A DNA stretch of 64,000 nucleotides from Comamonas terrae (GTDB lineage: Bacteria > Pseudomonadota > Gammaproteobacteria > Burkholderiales > Burkholderiaceae_C): assembly GCF_001544075.1 (NCBI RefSeq), contig NZ_BCNT01000015.1:35913-99912 (forward strand), read 5' to 3'. The position numbers and the translations under genes are program-made. The notes under the pieces are model-generated. The model did not search any database. It had not been told where the DNA came from and saw only the letters and a list, made by a program, of their open reading frames with translations. Positions 38,616-47,515 of the stretch are shown here, piece by piece (positions within the stretch are counted from its first letter, which is position 1; each line of letters begins with the position of its first letter).

Positions 38616-39836
38616 TCAGGACTTCTTGCGCTGGCACATGCCCAGGGAGTTTGCTGCCTCGCGCTCCACCGTGAAGAGGGCTGTGGAAACAGGCTGAATG
38701 ATGGCGGCGTCGTTCTGCAGGGTGCCGCCTTGCACCACCGTGGTGATCACACCGGGCAGATTCAGCAGCTTGCCTGCGTCATTGGTGACCTGATTGAGGT
38801 AGAGCTGCTCCGTTCCCGTCTGTGCGCTCGCGTCGACCCAGTTCAAGCTCAGGCCCCGGATGGTCACATCCGAGTGCCAGGAAGGATTGAAGGCGTCGGT
38901 GCAATGCCAGTTGCCGTCCAGCGTCCCGGCCGTCAGCAACGGTGTGCGGGTCAGGTAGGCCGTACCGGTACGGTTTACGGGCGGTGTGTCGGTGTTGTAG
39001 CCCAGGCGGTCGAAGAAAATGCTGTAGCCGCCCAGGTCCGTCACCTGGAAGTTCAGCCAGCCCTGCGGACCCTTGTCGTCGCTGACCTTGACCAGCCCGG
39101 TCCGCGCATCGCGCGCCAGTGCAAAGGTATGCAGTTCCTGCTTGGCGTGGCTGTCGGGAGAGGTGCAGTTGCCGGCCTGGTCGAACAGGCCCTGGGCGCA
39201 GACCAGCAACTGCTTGCCGTCGTCACCAATGCGCGCCTGGCCGCCAATGCGTTCGGGAGAGGAGCCGTTGCCGGCATTCCGGGAGGCCATCATGAAGAAA
39301 TACGAACCCTTGAGGCGACCCAGATCCGTGGGGGTAGCGTAGCTGGTGCCGGTGGCCGCAGCCACGAGGGGCTGGCCGCTGGCGGTCTGCATGTTCAGCG
39401 TGCCGGTGATGGAGCCGGTGTCGGCGTCGACCTGGAACTGGAATGACTGCTGGCTCGACGAGTCGGTTCCTGTGATGAGGCCAGGCGTGCTGTCGTCGTA
39501 GCTGCCGCTGTATCGGCTGTCTGTGGCAGCGTCGAAGGCTCCCTGCAGCACCGTGAGCGTGTATTTCTTGTCGCTGGGGCTGAGGGCCAACTGCCAAGTA
39601 TCACCCACTGACAGGGTCAGGTTGTAGGTCTGTGTGCCAGGAGTGCCGGGAACGGATTCGAGGCCGCTTTTTTGGGCGTCTGCCGTCAGCTCCGTTGACG
39701 GCTGTGGATTCTGTGCTTCCTCCTGAGGGGGCTTGCCGCCGTTTCCGTCACTGCCGCCGCCACAGGCGGTCAGAAAGGCCGCGCAGGCAACGGCAACGGA
39801 TAGGCGGGCCAAGTTCGGCGATTTTTTTGTAGGCAT
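38616..39836 (-). CDS. Putative lipoprotein of unknown function
   Basis: A 406-residue protein. The signal peptide ends in a lipobox (AAFLTACGGGSDG), so the Cys would be lipidated. A Pro/Gln/Glu-rich linker follows (GGKPPQEEAQNPQPSTEL), then a probable all-beta region with TYNLTLSVGDTWQLALSPSD, GSITGTLNM and NRTGTAYLTRTPLL, ending in MCQRKKS. GAGGAG lies 6 nt before the ATG. The family is not recognised. It is divergent from an ECF sigma factor gene, with about 200 nt between them, and has its own terminator. It may be a target or sensor of that sigma factor; this is inference. Confidence 0.82.
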   Translation of the reverse strand: MPTKKSPNLARLSVAVACAAFLTACGGGSDGNGGKPPQEEAQNPQPSTELTADAQKSGLESVPGTPGTQTYNLTLSVGDTWQLALSPSDKKYTLTVLQGAFDAATDSRYSGSYDDSTPGLITGTDSSSQQSFQFQVDADTGSITGTLNMQTASGQPLVAAATGTSYATPTDLGRLKGSYFFMMASRNAGNGSSPERIGGQARIGDDGKQLLVCAQGLFDQAGNCTSPDSHAKQELHTFALARDARTGLVKVSDDKGPQGWLNFQVTDLGGYSIFFDRLGYNTDTPPVNRTGTAYLTRTPLLTAGTLDGNWHCTDAFNPSWHSDVTIRGLSLNWVDASAQTGTEQLYLNQVTNDAGKLLNLPGVITTVVQGGTLQNDAAIIQPVSTALFTVEREAANSLGMCQRKKS

Positions 39837-40032
39837 GCGATCTCCTCGGGAAATGAACTGTGTAACCATATGTTTTCCTTGTGGCCGTTGTTGAAATAGA
39901 GACAGTCGTTGTCTTGTTCGTTGCAGCCCGCACAAAGGTTCAAATTTTTTTCCCGTTCACTGGATGCCAGCAGGCGCCAGGTCCGCAGCTATGATCGGCG
40001 GCTGATCGATGGCTGGCAGATCAGCAGGAGTT

Positions 40033-40641
40033 ATGGAAAAGTCCCGATCCCCACAGGAGTTGTTGCAGGCCATGCAGGCAGGCGATCAGCTGGCTCTGCG
40101 CGCGCTGTGGCAGCAATGGGCGGGAAAGGTGCAGCTGTTTGCGCGCATGCAGCTGGCAGCCTGCGGAGATGACGCAGCAGCCCTGGCGCAGGAAGTGACA
40201 GCCGACGTCTTTCATGATGTCTGGCGCCATCCGCAGCGCTATGACGGACGGGCGGCCTTCAATACCTGGCTTTTCACCCTGGCGCGCAACAAGGCCGTCG
40301 ACTGTCTGCGCCGTCGCCAGCGCCGGGTCGAGCTGGAGCAACTGGCCAGCGACGAAGACCTGGCAGCGGTGCAGGATGAGGCGCCCGGCCCGGAAGCGCA
40401 GCTGCATTCCGCCCAGGACAGGAAGGCCGTGCTGCACTGCCTCAGGCGCCTGCGCAACCCCTTGCAGCGAGAGGCCTTGATGCTGTGGGCCGTGGAGGAC
40501 ATGGCCCTGTCGGATATCGCCGAAACGCAGAAATGCCCCGAAAACACCGTCAAGACACGCCTGTTCCATGGCCGAAGGAATTTGAAGCTATGTTTGCAGC
40601 AATGGCTGGGCCTGAATGTGGCACAAGGTGAGCAGGCATGA
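40033..40641 (+). CDS. ECF RNA polymerase sigma factor
   Basis: A 202-residue extracytoplasmic-function sigma factor. Region 2 is clear (FHDVWRHPQRYDGRAAFNTW, LFTLARNKAVDCLRRRQRR) and region 4 has the helix-turn-helix LSDIAETQKCPENTVKTRLF followed by HGRRNLKLCL. ATG 40033 is chosen to start MEKSRSPQELLQAM; an in-frame ATG at 40009 is an alternative, since the AGGAG before 40033 is very close. The stop overlaps the next ATG (ATGA). It heads a sigma / anti-sigma / caspase-like operon and may drive that operon and the convergent receptor-CHAT pair. Confidence 0.92.
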   Translation: MEKSRSPQELLQAMQAGDQLALRALWQQWAGKVQLFARMQLAACGDDAAALAQEVTADVFHDVWRHPQRYDGRAAFNTWLFTLARNKAVDCLRRRQRRVELEQLASDEDLAAVQDEAPGPEAQLHSAQDRKAVLHCLRRLRNPLQREALMLWAVEDMALSDIAETQKCPENTVKTRLFHGRRNLKLCLQQWLGLNVAQGEQA

Positions 40642-41345
40642 CGCAGCTGGACCCGCAAGATCAGCAACGCTTTGAGGAGGACCTGCCGGCCTGGCTGGCT
40701 GGCCGGCTCGATGCCTCTCGTGCGCAGTGGATGCACACCATGCAGCAAGGCCATGCCGCGTTGGCGGAGCAGGTCCGCTGGCTGGCCGAGGCCCGTGCCG
40801 TCCTGCGGGAAGAAGCCGGCACCGAGAACACGGAACGGGCCTGGTCCCTGCTGATGCAGAAAATGCAGGCCGACGAGGGAAGAACTGCCGCCAAGGCTGC
40901 GCCGCGCTGGCTGCACTGGATGTTCGGGCACCCGCTATGGGCCAATGCCGCCGCTGCGCTGGCGGTGCTGCTGGTCGTCGGGCAGGCCGCCTGGATCGTG
41001 TCCAGCCCCGGGGGGACGCCAGCCAAGCCGGCCGGCCCGGAAGCGGGATGGCGCTCCACCGATCTCGAGGATTTGCAGCCATCGGCAGAGGCTTCGGCTA
41101 CGCGCATCCAGATTCGCCTGCAGGACGGCAGCCGGAGTGCCGACATGGCGTTGCTGTCACAGCTGGCGCAGTCCGCCCAGCCGGTAGCCGCCGCGGGGCT
41201 GCAGGGTGTGGCCTGGCATGCCCAGCCCGACGGAACCTGGATACTGCAGATCCGCCCGGCGGTGCCCGATGCCGCCGCTCTGCTGCACAGGATCCAGGCC
41301 CAGCCTGCGGTGCGCAGTGCGCGCCTGTTGCCTTCCCTGCCCTGA
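40638..41345 (+). CDS. Putative single-pass anti-sigma factor
   Basis: A 235-residue protein with one membrane helix (about residues 101-122) between a cytoplasmic N-terminal helical domain and a periplasmic C-terminal domain. Its start overlaps the ECF sigma stop (ATGA), the usual layout of a sigma/anti-sigma pair. The zinc-binding HxxxCxxC motif of many anti-sigma factors is absent. The periplasmic part (ATRIQIRLQDGSRSADMALL and later) has no recognised fold by eye. Role as membrane-held inhibitor of the sigma factor is inferred from position and topology. Confidence 0.82.
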   Translation: MTQLDPQDQQRFEEDLPAWLAGRLDASRAQWMHTMQQGHAALAEQVRWLAEARAVLREEAGTENTERAWSLLMQKMQADEGRTAAKAAPRWLHWMFGHPLWANAAAALAVLLVVGQAAWIVSSPGGTPAKPAGPEAGWRSTDLEDLQPSAEASATRIQIRLQDGSRSADMALLSQLAQSAQPVAAAGLQGVAWHAQPDGTWILQIRPAVPDAAALLHRIQAQPAVRSARLLPSLP

Positions 41346-41358
41346 ATGAAGCCTGGAC

Positions 41359-42879
41359 ATGCAACGGAGATCCTGGCTGCAAGCGGTATCGCGCACGGGT
41401 GCCGCCGCGCTGATGCTGCACAGCTTCATGGGCCACGGGGCCCAGGCGGGCCGCAGGCATGCCTTGCTGGTGGGCGTCAGCGCCCTGGCCAGGCAGCCCC
41501 GCTCCCTGTGGCTCAGGGGGCCGGCCAACGATGTCACGGCCATGCGCCAGCAGCTGCTGGCCCACGGCGTTGCCGCGGCCGACATTGCCATGGCCGCCGA
41601 CGACGGCATGCCGGACGCGAAGCCGCTGCAGGGCGCACGCCGGCCGGATCGTGCGGGCATCCTGGCCGCGCTCAAGGACATGGGGCACCGTGTAGGCCAG
41701 GGCGATGCCGTGGTCCTGTACTGGTCGGGCCATGCGGTCCGCGCCAAGGGGCCGCCCAAGCCGGTTGCCGAAGCGGATGGAAAAAGCACCTTTCTTCTTG
41801 CCGCCGATGCCGAGCGCATGCCTGCCGGCAGCGCCTGGCCGCTGCGGGGCGCGGTGGCCGATGCGGAACTGGGTGCCGCCATCGATGACTGGCTCGCGGC
41901 GGGAGCCCATGTGCTGGTGGTGATGGATGCCTGCTATGCCGCGTCGGCAACACGCTCGGGAAGCGACGGAGTGACCTGGCGCGGCCTGCGCGTGTCCGAC
42001 CTGCGCCAGATGCACTCATCAGGCGCACGCTTGCCCGGGCCTGCTGCAGACGCTCTGCCCCCGACGCTGCCCGGCGCTCGCCCGCGCATGCAGGGCTATG
42101 TGGGGCTGTATGCCTGCGAGGACATGGAACGGACGCCGGAGTGGTTGCTTGACGGGCTTCACCATGGCGTGTTCACCCATGCACTGGTGCAGGCCCTGCA
42201 AGCCCTGCCAGCGGCGGAGCCCGGGCGGCGCTATGCGGAGCTGGCCCGGCAGGTGCTCGATACGCATGGCCAGCTGGCCCGGATCGTGCCGGTTCCGCAA
42301 TCGCTGTGGCCTTCGCCGGTTTTCGAAGGCAGCCTGCAGGCTCCCTTGTGGAGTCGCGCAGCCCTGCCTGCATGGGAACGGAGCGGGGAGCCGCAGGGCC
42401 CGGCGCAGTTGCCCGTCGGTCTGCGGATAGCGCTGCAATGGCAGCAGCCGGGAGGATCGGTGCAGCGCATGGAGCTGGAAAATGCCGGCCGGCCATCCGC
42501 TTTCCTGGGGCGCTTGCCGGTGGGCACGAAGCTGGAGCTGCAGGTGGGCAATGCATCGCTGCGGCCCGTCTATCTGCGCATCTTCCATGTCGGTGACAAG
42601 GGGCGCTGGCATGCCATTTATCCCGAACGGGCCGGCGATGCCGCACATCTGCCCGCCGCGTCGCCGTCAGGGCCTGCCCTCTGGCACAAGGCCCTGACCA
42701 TAGACAGTGCCGAGAGGCAGCCCGAATCCCTGCTCTTCGTGGCGGCGCCTGCGCAGGCCCGGCAGGGGCTGGACGATGCCCTGGCGCGCCTGCCGGCCGG
42801 GGCCTGGCATGCCGAGTTGCGCTGGCATTCCGTCGCGGCTCAGTGGGCCGCAGACAGCAGCACAAAGCCACTCCAGTAG
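41359..42879 (+). CDS. Exported caspase-like (C14) protease with C-terminal DUF4384-like domain
   Basis: A 506-residue protein. An N-terminal export signal starts with a twin-arginine-like stretch (MQRRSWLQAVSRTGAA). The caspase fold begins at RRHALLVGVSAL. The catalytic dyad is His125 (YWSGHAV) and Cys192 (VVMDACYAAS), both intact, and GPANDVTAMRQQL is typical of the p20 core. After about residue 350 comes a beta-rich domain (RIALQWQQPGGSVQRMELEN, VYLRIFHVGDKGRWHAIYPE), which looks like DUF4384, often fused to such proteases. It starts 13 nt after the anti-sigma gene and ends overlapping the convergent CHAT gene by 40 nt. Substrate is unknown. Export would place it in the periplasm. Confidence 0.9.
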   Translation: MQRRSWLQAVSRTGAAALMLHSFMGHGAQAGRRHALLVGVSALARQPRSLWLRGPANDVTAMRQQLLAHGVAAADIAMAADDGMPDAKPLQGARRPDRAGILAALKDMGHRVGQGDAVVLYWSGHAVRAKGPPKPVAEADGKSTFLLAADAERMPAGSAWPLRGAVADAELGAAIDDWLAAGAHVLVVMDACYAASATRSGSDGVTWRGLRVSDLRQMHSSGARLPGPAADALPPTLPGARPRMQGYVGLYACEDMERTPEWLLDGLHHGVFTHALVQALQALPAAEPGRRYAELARQVLDTHGQLARIVPVPQSLWPSPVFEGSLQAPLWSRAALPAWERSGEPQGPAQLPVGLRIALQWQQPGGSVQRMELENAGRPSAFLGRLPVGTKLELQVGNASLRPVYLRIFHVGDKGRWHAIYPERAGDAAHLPAASPSGPALWHKALTIDSAERQPESLLFVAAPAQARQGLDDALARLPAGAWHAELRWHSVAAQWAADSSTKPLQ

Positions 42880-45365
42880 TACGGATGGCCCGGTGCGGAG
42901 GAGAGGTCCGCCGACGCGGAGTATGCCGCCAGGCCGCGCCTGCCGCCGGCCGGTGCGGGCAAGCCGGCCGCCAGCATGCTCAGCTGGGCGCTGCGTACGG
43001 CCTGGGCGTGGGGCATGCCGCTGCCCAGTGCGGAATAGAACGCATCCATGTACCGGCGCGTGGCTTCATCGGCGACAGCCCAGAGGCTGGCCAGCACATG
43101 CTTTGCTCCCTTGGCCTGGGCCAGCCAGGCCAGGCTGTCGACGGGCAGGCCTTCCTCTTGCGGGCCGGAAGGGAGGGCGGTCTCGCAGGCGGACAGCGTG
43201 AGCAGATCCAGTCCGTCGAAGCGATAGCTGGGGTCGTCGAGCGCCCGAAGCGTGAGCAGGCTGCCGTCGCCCAGATACAGGCCTGAAGCCTGGCCGTCGC
43301 CGGGCTGCAGGCGAAAGTGGCTGGCCAGATGGACCACGCTGCTGCTTTGCAGGGCGGTGCGCAATGCCGCGGCGGTGAACTGCCCGTCCAGCGCCTTGCC
43401 ATAGGCGATGCCCCGGCTTTGCGCGATGCGGGCAAGCGCATCGATTTCTTCGCGCACCTGCGGCAGGGCCGGCAGTTCACCGCCTGGCTTGCTAGCGCCG
43501 AGCAATGCCCAGCCGGCGCGTGCTGACGCAGGCTTGGCCGCCTCATGCGCCAGTCCGGTATCCAGCGGCAGCGCATAGGACTCGCCCAGCCAGTGGCTGC
43601 CGTCGTGCAGGGCTGCAAAAGGCAGATAGCGCAGCGGCCCTTCCGGATGCAGCTGGACTTCGGGAGCCTGCCCCGGCGGCGCCAGCGGCTGGCCAGCGGG
43701 CAGATAGGCCAGCAGCGGCTGCCATAGCTGGCGATACAGCTTCTGAGCCAGGGGCTGGGGCTGGCTCCGGGGCTGCTGCAGTTGCCGGCGCAGCAGGGCA
43801 ATGTCCTGGACAAGCTGGTCCTGCCGCACCGGCAGGCTCAGGTAGCGGTCCGGTACCTGGGCGCTGCGCAGCACGACATGCAGCTGCTGTGGCGCGGGCA
43901 GGAAAAGCACCTGGATCTTGCCCGGCGCCACGGGCGGCAACGAGAGGGGAGGCGTTGCGCCGTGCGGGCGCTGCGGCAGGCGGCTGGCCAGCAGGGGCTG
44001 CAGGCTGTCCAGCAGGTCCGACAGGGCTGAAGACGCATCGCTCTCGCGTTCGCTCCAGGCTTTCTCCAGGCGCTGCTGCAACGGTGCTAGGCGCAGCAGC
44101 TGCGCCTGCTCGTCCGGCGTCAGCGCCACGGCCTGCTGGGCTGGACGGTATTGGCGCACCAGCCGGTGGTAGCCGTGCTCCCGGGCCAGGGCAAGTACCT
44201 GCTCGGCTTCGGCAAAGCGTTGCTGCTGCAGCAGCCAGCGGGCCAGGGTTTCGTAGAAGCCGCGACTGTTGCGGAGCATGGCATCGAGCTGCTCGGGCGG
44301 CAGGGTGCCCGAGCGGGCAAGCAGGATCTGTTGATAACGCAAGGCCAGCTTGCCGTAGAAGATGGCTTCGGGCATGCGCCTGTTGCCCTCCATGGCCTGG
44401 GCGATGGTGATGGTTGCCCATTGCTGCCAGAAGGGCTCCTGACGGGCCAGGCCTGTGGCCCAGGCCTGGCCGGCGGTCCGGGCCGCTGCCGCGTAGTCGC
44501 CGTGCTCGAGCAACCGGCCGGCCTGCAGGCTCAGCATGTGGGAGCTGCCCTGGCTGCCCGCCCCGTGTGCCTGCAGCTCGGCCTGCAGCAAATGCTCGAA
44601 GGTCTGGGCGTCGCCGTGGCCGGACAGGCACATCGCCTGGGCGCGTGCCAGGGCACCGTTGCGGGCATGGGCGTCGTCGCGCGCCATTGCATCGGCGCGC
44701 TGGCACCAGTGCTGCATCTGTCGGGCCTGGCGCAATTGACCGGTCAGATAGACCAGGTGGTAGACGTTCCAGGCGGCAAGATCCGGCGATGCCTCGGGGA
44801 TGGCAGCCAGTTCCAGCGCAATGTCCAGTGCCTCCTGGGCATGTCCCATGGTGGCCGCCAGGTTGGCCTGCTGAAAGCGCAGCTCCAGGCAGATGGCGCT
44901 TTTGCATTGCTTCAGCGGCCGGGGGAGGCTGCTTTCCAGTTCCCGGGACAGGGCCTGGGCCTTGGAGAAGTCCTGTGCGCTGATGGCCGCGTACATGCGC
45001 TCGGACAAAAGCTCCTGCACATCGGCATCCTGGCCGCCCAATGCCTGCAAGGCGATCTCGTGGGCCCGGTCGCGGCTTTGCGCGGCTTCGCCGGTCTGGG
45101 CCAGCAGCTCATGCAGCCGGGCTTTCAGGGCGAGTGCCCGGGCATAGGCCCGTGCATGGTCGGGGGTGGGATGTTGTCGCCACTGCGCCTGCAGATCCGG
45201 CAGCACGGCGGCCAGCAGGGCCAGCCCGGCCATGCCCTTGCCCTGTTCCAGCGACTGTTGTGCGGCCCGGATGTCAGCAGCAGGCTCTTTGGCCGCCAGA
45301 TAAGGAGAGCCCGGCAGCAGGGCCAAGGCCATGAGTGTGCTGGCCTGCCAGAGCCGCCGGCGCAT
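42840..45365 (-). CDS. Exported CHAT-domain protease with N-terminal helical repeats
   Basis: An 841-residue protein. A signal peptide (LWQASTLMALALLPGSPYLA) is followed by about 500 residues of helical, TPR-like sequence with Ala/Leu/Gln-rich pairs. The C-terminal CHAT domain, a caspase relative (clan CD), has catalytic His683 in VHLASHF and Cys727 in TLSACETA, with GAKHVLASLWAVAD and a closing HPYYWSGFVLLS typical of the family. It is 2 nt downstream of the TonB receptor gene on the same strand, so the two are coupled. Its 3' end overlaps the convergent caspase-like gene. CHAT proteins with TPRs act in several proteolytic circuits; this substrate is unknown. Confidence 0.93.
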   Translation of the reverse strand: MRRRLWQASTLMALALLPGSPYLAAKEPAADIRAAQQSLEQGKGMAGLALLAAVLPDLQAQWRQHPTPDHARAYARALALKARLHELLAQTGEAAQSRDRAHEIALQALGGQDADVQELLSERMYAAISAQDFSKAQALSRELESSLPRPLKQCKSAICLELRFQQANLAATMGHAQEALDIALELAAIPEASPDLAAWNVYHLVYLTGQLRQARQMQHWCQRADAMARDDAHARNGALARAQAMCLSGHGDAQTFEHLLQAELQAHGAGSQGSSHMLSLQAGRLLEHGDYAAAARTAGQAWATGLARQEPFWQQWATITIAQAMEGNRRMPEAIFYGKLALRYQQILLARSGTLPPEQLDAMLRNSRGFYETLARWLLQQQRFAEAEQVLALAREHGYHRLVRQYRPAQQAVALTPDEQAQLLRLAPLQQRLEKAWSERESDASSALSDLLDSLQPLLASRLPQRPHGATPPLSLPPVAPGKIQVLFLPAPQQLHVVLRSAQVPDRYLSLPVRQDQLVQDIALLRRQLQQPRSQPQPLAQKLYRQLWQPLLAYLPAGQPLAPPGQAPEVQLHPEGPLRYLPFAALHDGSHWLGESYALPLDTGLAHEAAKPASARAGWALLGASKPGGELPALPQVREEIDALARIAQSRGIAYGKALDGQFTAAALRTALQSSSVVHLASHFRLQPGDGQASGLYLGDGSLLTLRALDDPSYRFDGLDLLTLSACETALPSGPQEEGLPVDSLAWLAQAKGAKHVLASLWAVADEATRRYMDAFYSALGSGMPHAQAVRSAQLSMLAAGLPAPAGGRRGLAAYSASADLSSAPGHPYYWSGFVLLSAAH

Positions 45366-45367
45366 GG

Positions 45368-47515
45368 TCAGATGTCCTTTTCCAGCATCAGCGCCACACT
45401 CAAGGGGCGCTGGCTTCGCATCCGTATGCGGGTGCCGTCCACGGTGCTGCGGGCATCGGCCTTCCAGTCATTGCCCAGCTGCGCCAGCTGGGCACGCAGC
45501 CGCACGGTCGGCTCCAGCTTCCACAGGGCTTGCAGGTTCAATGTGGACAGGGGCTTGATGTCCATGATCAGGCCTGCGTTGGCGCGGGTGCTGTAGCCTG
45601 CTTCATGGCGCATGAGAACGTTCCAGGTGTCCGGCAGCAGACTGCCGCCTGGGTGGCGTACGCTGAAGCCCCAGTCCAGCACGGCAGGGGACTGGCCCTG
45701 CAGCCGCGCCGGTGCGGTCTGGCCGCTCACGCGGGAACGGGCCAGGGTCAGGTGTGCGTTCAGGCTGACCGGCAGCTGGGCCAGGTCATGGCGGGCAGCC
45801 AGTTCCAGCCCCAGCACCTCGGTGCGCTGCCGGTTGACTGCCGTCAGCAGCCAGCGGGTATCGCCTTCCTCGTTCCGGTAGGTGTCCAGTTCGTTCGTGA
45901 GACTGTTGGCGATGGAGCGGGCAAAGACATTGGCACTCCATTCGCCGGTGTTGCGCCCGTTGCGCTGCAGCTGCTGGCTGAACCCCAGTTCCAGGCCGGT
46001 GGCCAGCTCGCTGCGCAGCCTGGGGTTGCCGGCGATGTCGGGGTCGCCGATGCTGCCTTCATGGCCGCTGTTGATGCGCGGCAGCAGCAGGCTGAGCCTG
46101 GGCGAGCGGTAGGTGCGAGCCAGCCCGGCATGCCATTGCTGCAGGTCGTTGGGGCGGTAGCGAAGATTGAGCGAGGGCAGCCAGAAGTCGTCATTGCGAT
46201 GCGGCATGCCGGCGTCCGCAGGAAAGCGGATCTGGTTGCGCTCGCGGCGCAGGCCGGCCTCCAGGTCACAGGCTGCGCCCGGCTGCCAGTTCCATTGCGC
46301 AAAGGCCGCCGCAGCGCGGCGCATGACGGAGCTGGTATCGGTGTCCCCGTCTTCGGTAATGGTTTCGCGCATGCGTTCGTTGCGCAGCTGGGTGCCGAGC
46401 GTCAGGCGCATGCCATGACCCAGCGGCTGTTTCCAGCGCAGGGCGCCGTGGACCTCGCGCTGATGCTCCAGGGTGCTTTCCTGGCCGCCCCATGCATAGC
46501 TGTCGCTCGCCCCCTGATAGGCATAGCTGCTGTGGTTGCGCGACTGCAGCATGCCGGCTTCGGCCTGCACCTGGCCGCCATCGGCTGTTGCGTGCTCCCA
46601 GCGCAGCGTGGGGCGTATCGTCCAATGGGGCGATTCGCGGTTGCTGCTGCTGCGGATGACCGCAGGAAGCTGCATCCAGCCGAGTTCGCTGTACTCCCGG
46701 ACAAAGTAGGGCCGGGCAGTGGTGGTGGCGCTGTCCTGGTGCAGCGTGAGGTATTCGCCCATCCACTGCAGCGCAATACGGTCCTGCGACGTGGGGTGCA
46801 GCGCGACCTCGCCGGCCAGCGAAGTCTGGCGGGTGCGCGTCAGCAGCGTCGTGCGTTCTTCGCTGAGGCGATCCACCGTGATGACGTCCTGGAACCAGTC
46901 GTCCCATTGCCTTGAGCTGTTCGAAGTGGTGTTGTGCTTGCGGATGCGCTGGGACTTGTCCAGTACCTGGGCGTTGAATTGCCAGTCCAGCATGTCGCCC
47001 TGTCCACCCAGCGCAAGGGCCGTGCTGCGCTCGAACTGTCCCTGCGGGGAAAAGCCCAGCCGCGCCCGCACGCTGCGCTCGGGCGTGCCTCCGGCACGGC
47101 GCAGGTGGACGCGTATGGTGCCTGCGATGCCCGCGCCACTGTCCTCGGCCGAGGCGCCGCGCACGATTTCCACGCTTTCGATCAGCGCGGCCGGCACGTC
47201 CTCCAGGCTAGCCCCACCGCCGTTGAAAGTGCCCAGCGGCCGCCCGTCCAGCAGTACCTGGGTCATGCCCGAGCCCATGCCGCGCAGGCTCAGCTTGCCG
47301 TCGGAATCCAGGGCAATGCCTGGCTGGCGCAGCAGAATGTCCTGCAGGCTGGCATCGGGCTGTTCCTGCAGCAACCGAGGGTCCAGCACACTGAGCTGCG
47401 CGTCGGAGGCAATGCCTGCAACAGTGACCTCGGGAAGCTCGGAGGCAAGGGCTGCGCCGCAGTACAAGGCGCAGGCGAGGGCGCCCAGCTGGCGCGTAGA
47501 CGGGGAGGGGTGCAC
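45368..47515 (-). CDS. TonB-dependent receptor coupled to the CHAT protease
   Basis: A 715-residue outer-membrane receptor. GTG 47515 starts a signal peptide ending near GAALASELPEVTV. The plug has DASLQDILLRQPGIALDSDG, KLSLRGMGSGMTQVLLDGRP and SVEIVRGASAEDSGAGIAGT. The barrel shows aromatic-rich strands and ends in LSVALMLEKDI. There is no N-terminal signalling domain. The start is uncertain: no good ribosome site precedes GTG 47515, and an A8 tract lies just upstream in the leader, where a one-base slip would bring a TTG into frame. Adjacent CHAT, caspase and sigma genes suggest a signalling or nutrient-sensing role. The ligand is unknown. Confidence 0.9.
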   Translation of the reverse strand: MHPSPSTRQLGALACALYCGAALASELPEVTVAGIASDAQLSVLDPRLLQEQPDASLQDILLRQPGIALDSDGKLSLRGMGSGMTQVLLDGRPLGTFNGGGASLEDVPAALIESVEIVRGASAEDSGAGIAGTIRVHLRRAGGTPERSVRARLGFSPQGQFERSTALALGGQGDMLDWQFNAQVLDKSQRIRKHNTTSNSSRQWDDWFQDVITVDRLSEERTTLLTRTRQTSLAGEVALHPTSQDRIALQWMGEYLTLHQDSATTTARPYFVREYSELGWMQLPAVIRSSSNRESPHWTIRPTLRWEHATADGGQVQAEAGMLQSRNHSSYAYQGASDSYAWGGQESTLEHQREVHGALRWKQPLGHGMRLTLGTQLRNERMRETITEDGDTDTSSVMRRAAAAFAQWNWQPGAACDLEAGLRRERNQIRFPADAGMPHRNDDFWLPSLNLRYRPNDLQQWHAGLARTYRSPRLSLLLPRINSGHEGSIGDPDIAGNPRLRSELATGLELGFSQQLQRNGRNTGEWSANVFARSIANSLTNELDTYRNEEGDTRWLLTAVNRQRTEVLGLELAARHDLAQLPVSLNAHLTLARSRVSGQTAPARLQGQSPAVLDWGFSVRHPGGSLLPDTWNVLMRHEAGYSTRANAGLIMDIKPLSTLNLQALWKLEPTVRLRAQLAQLGNDWKADARSTVDGTRIRMRSQRPLSVALMLEKDI

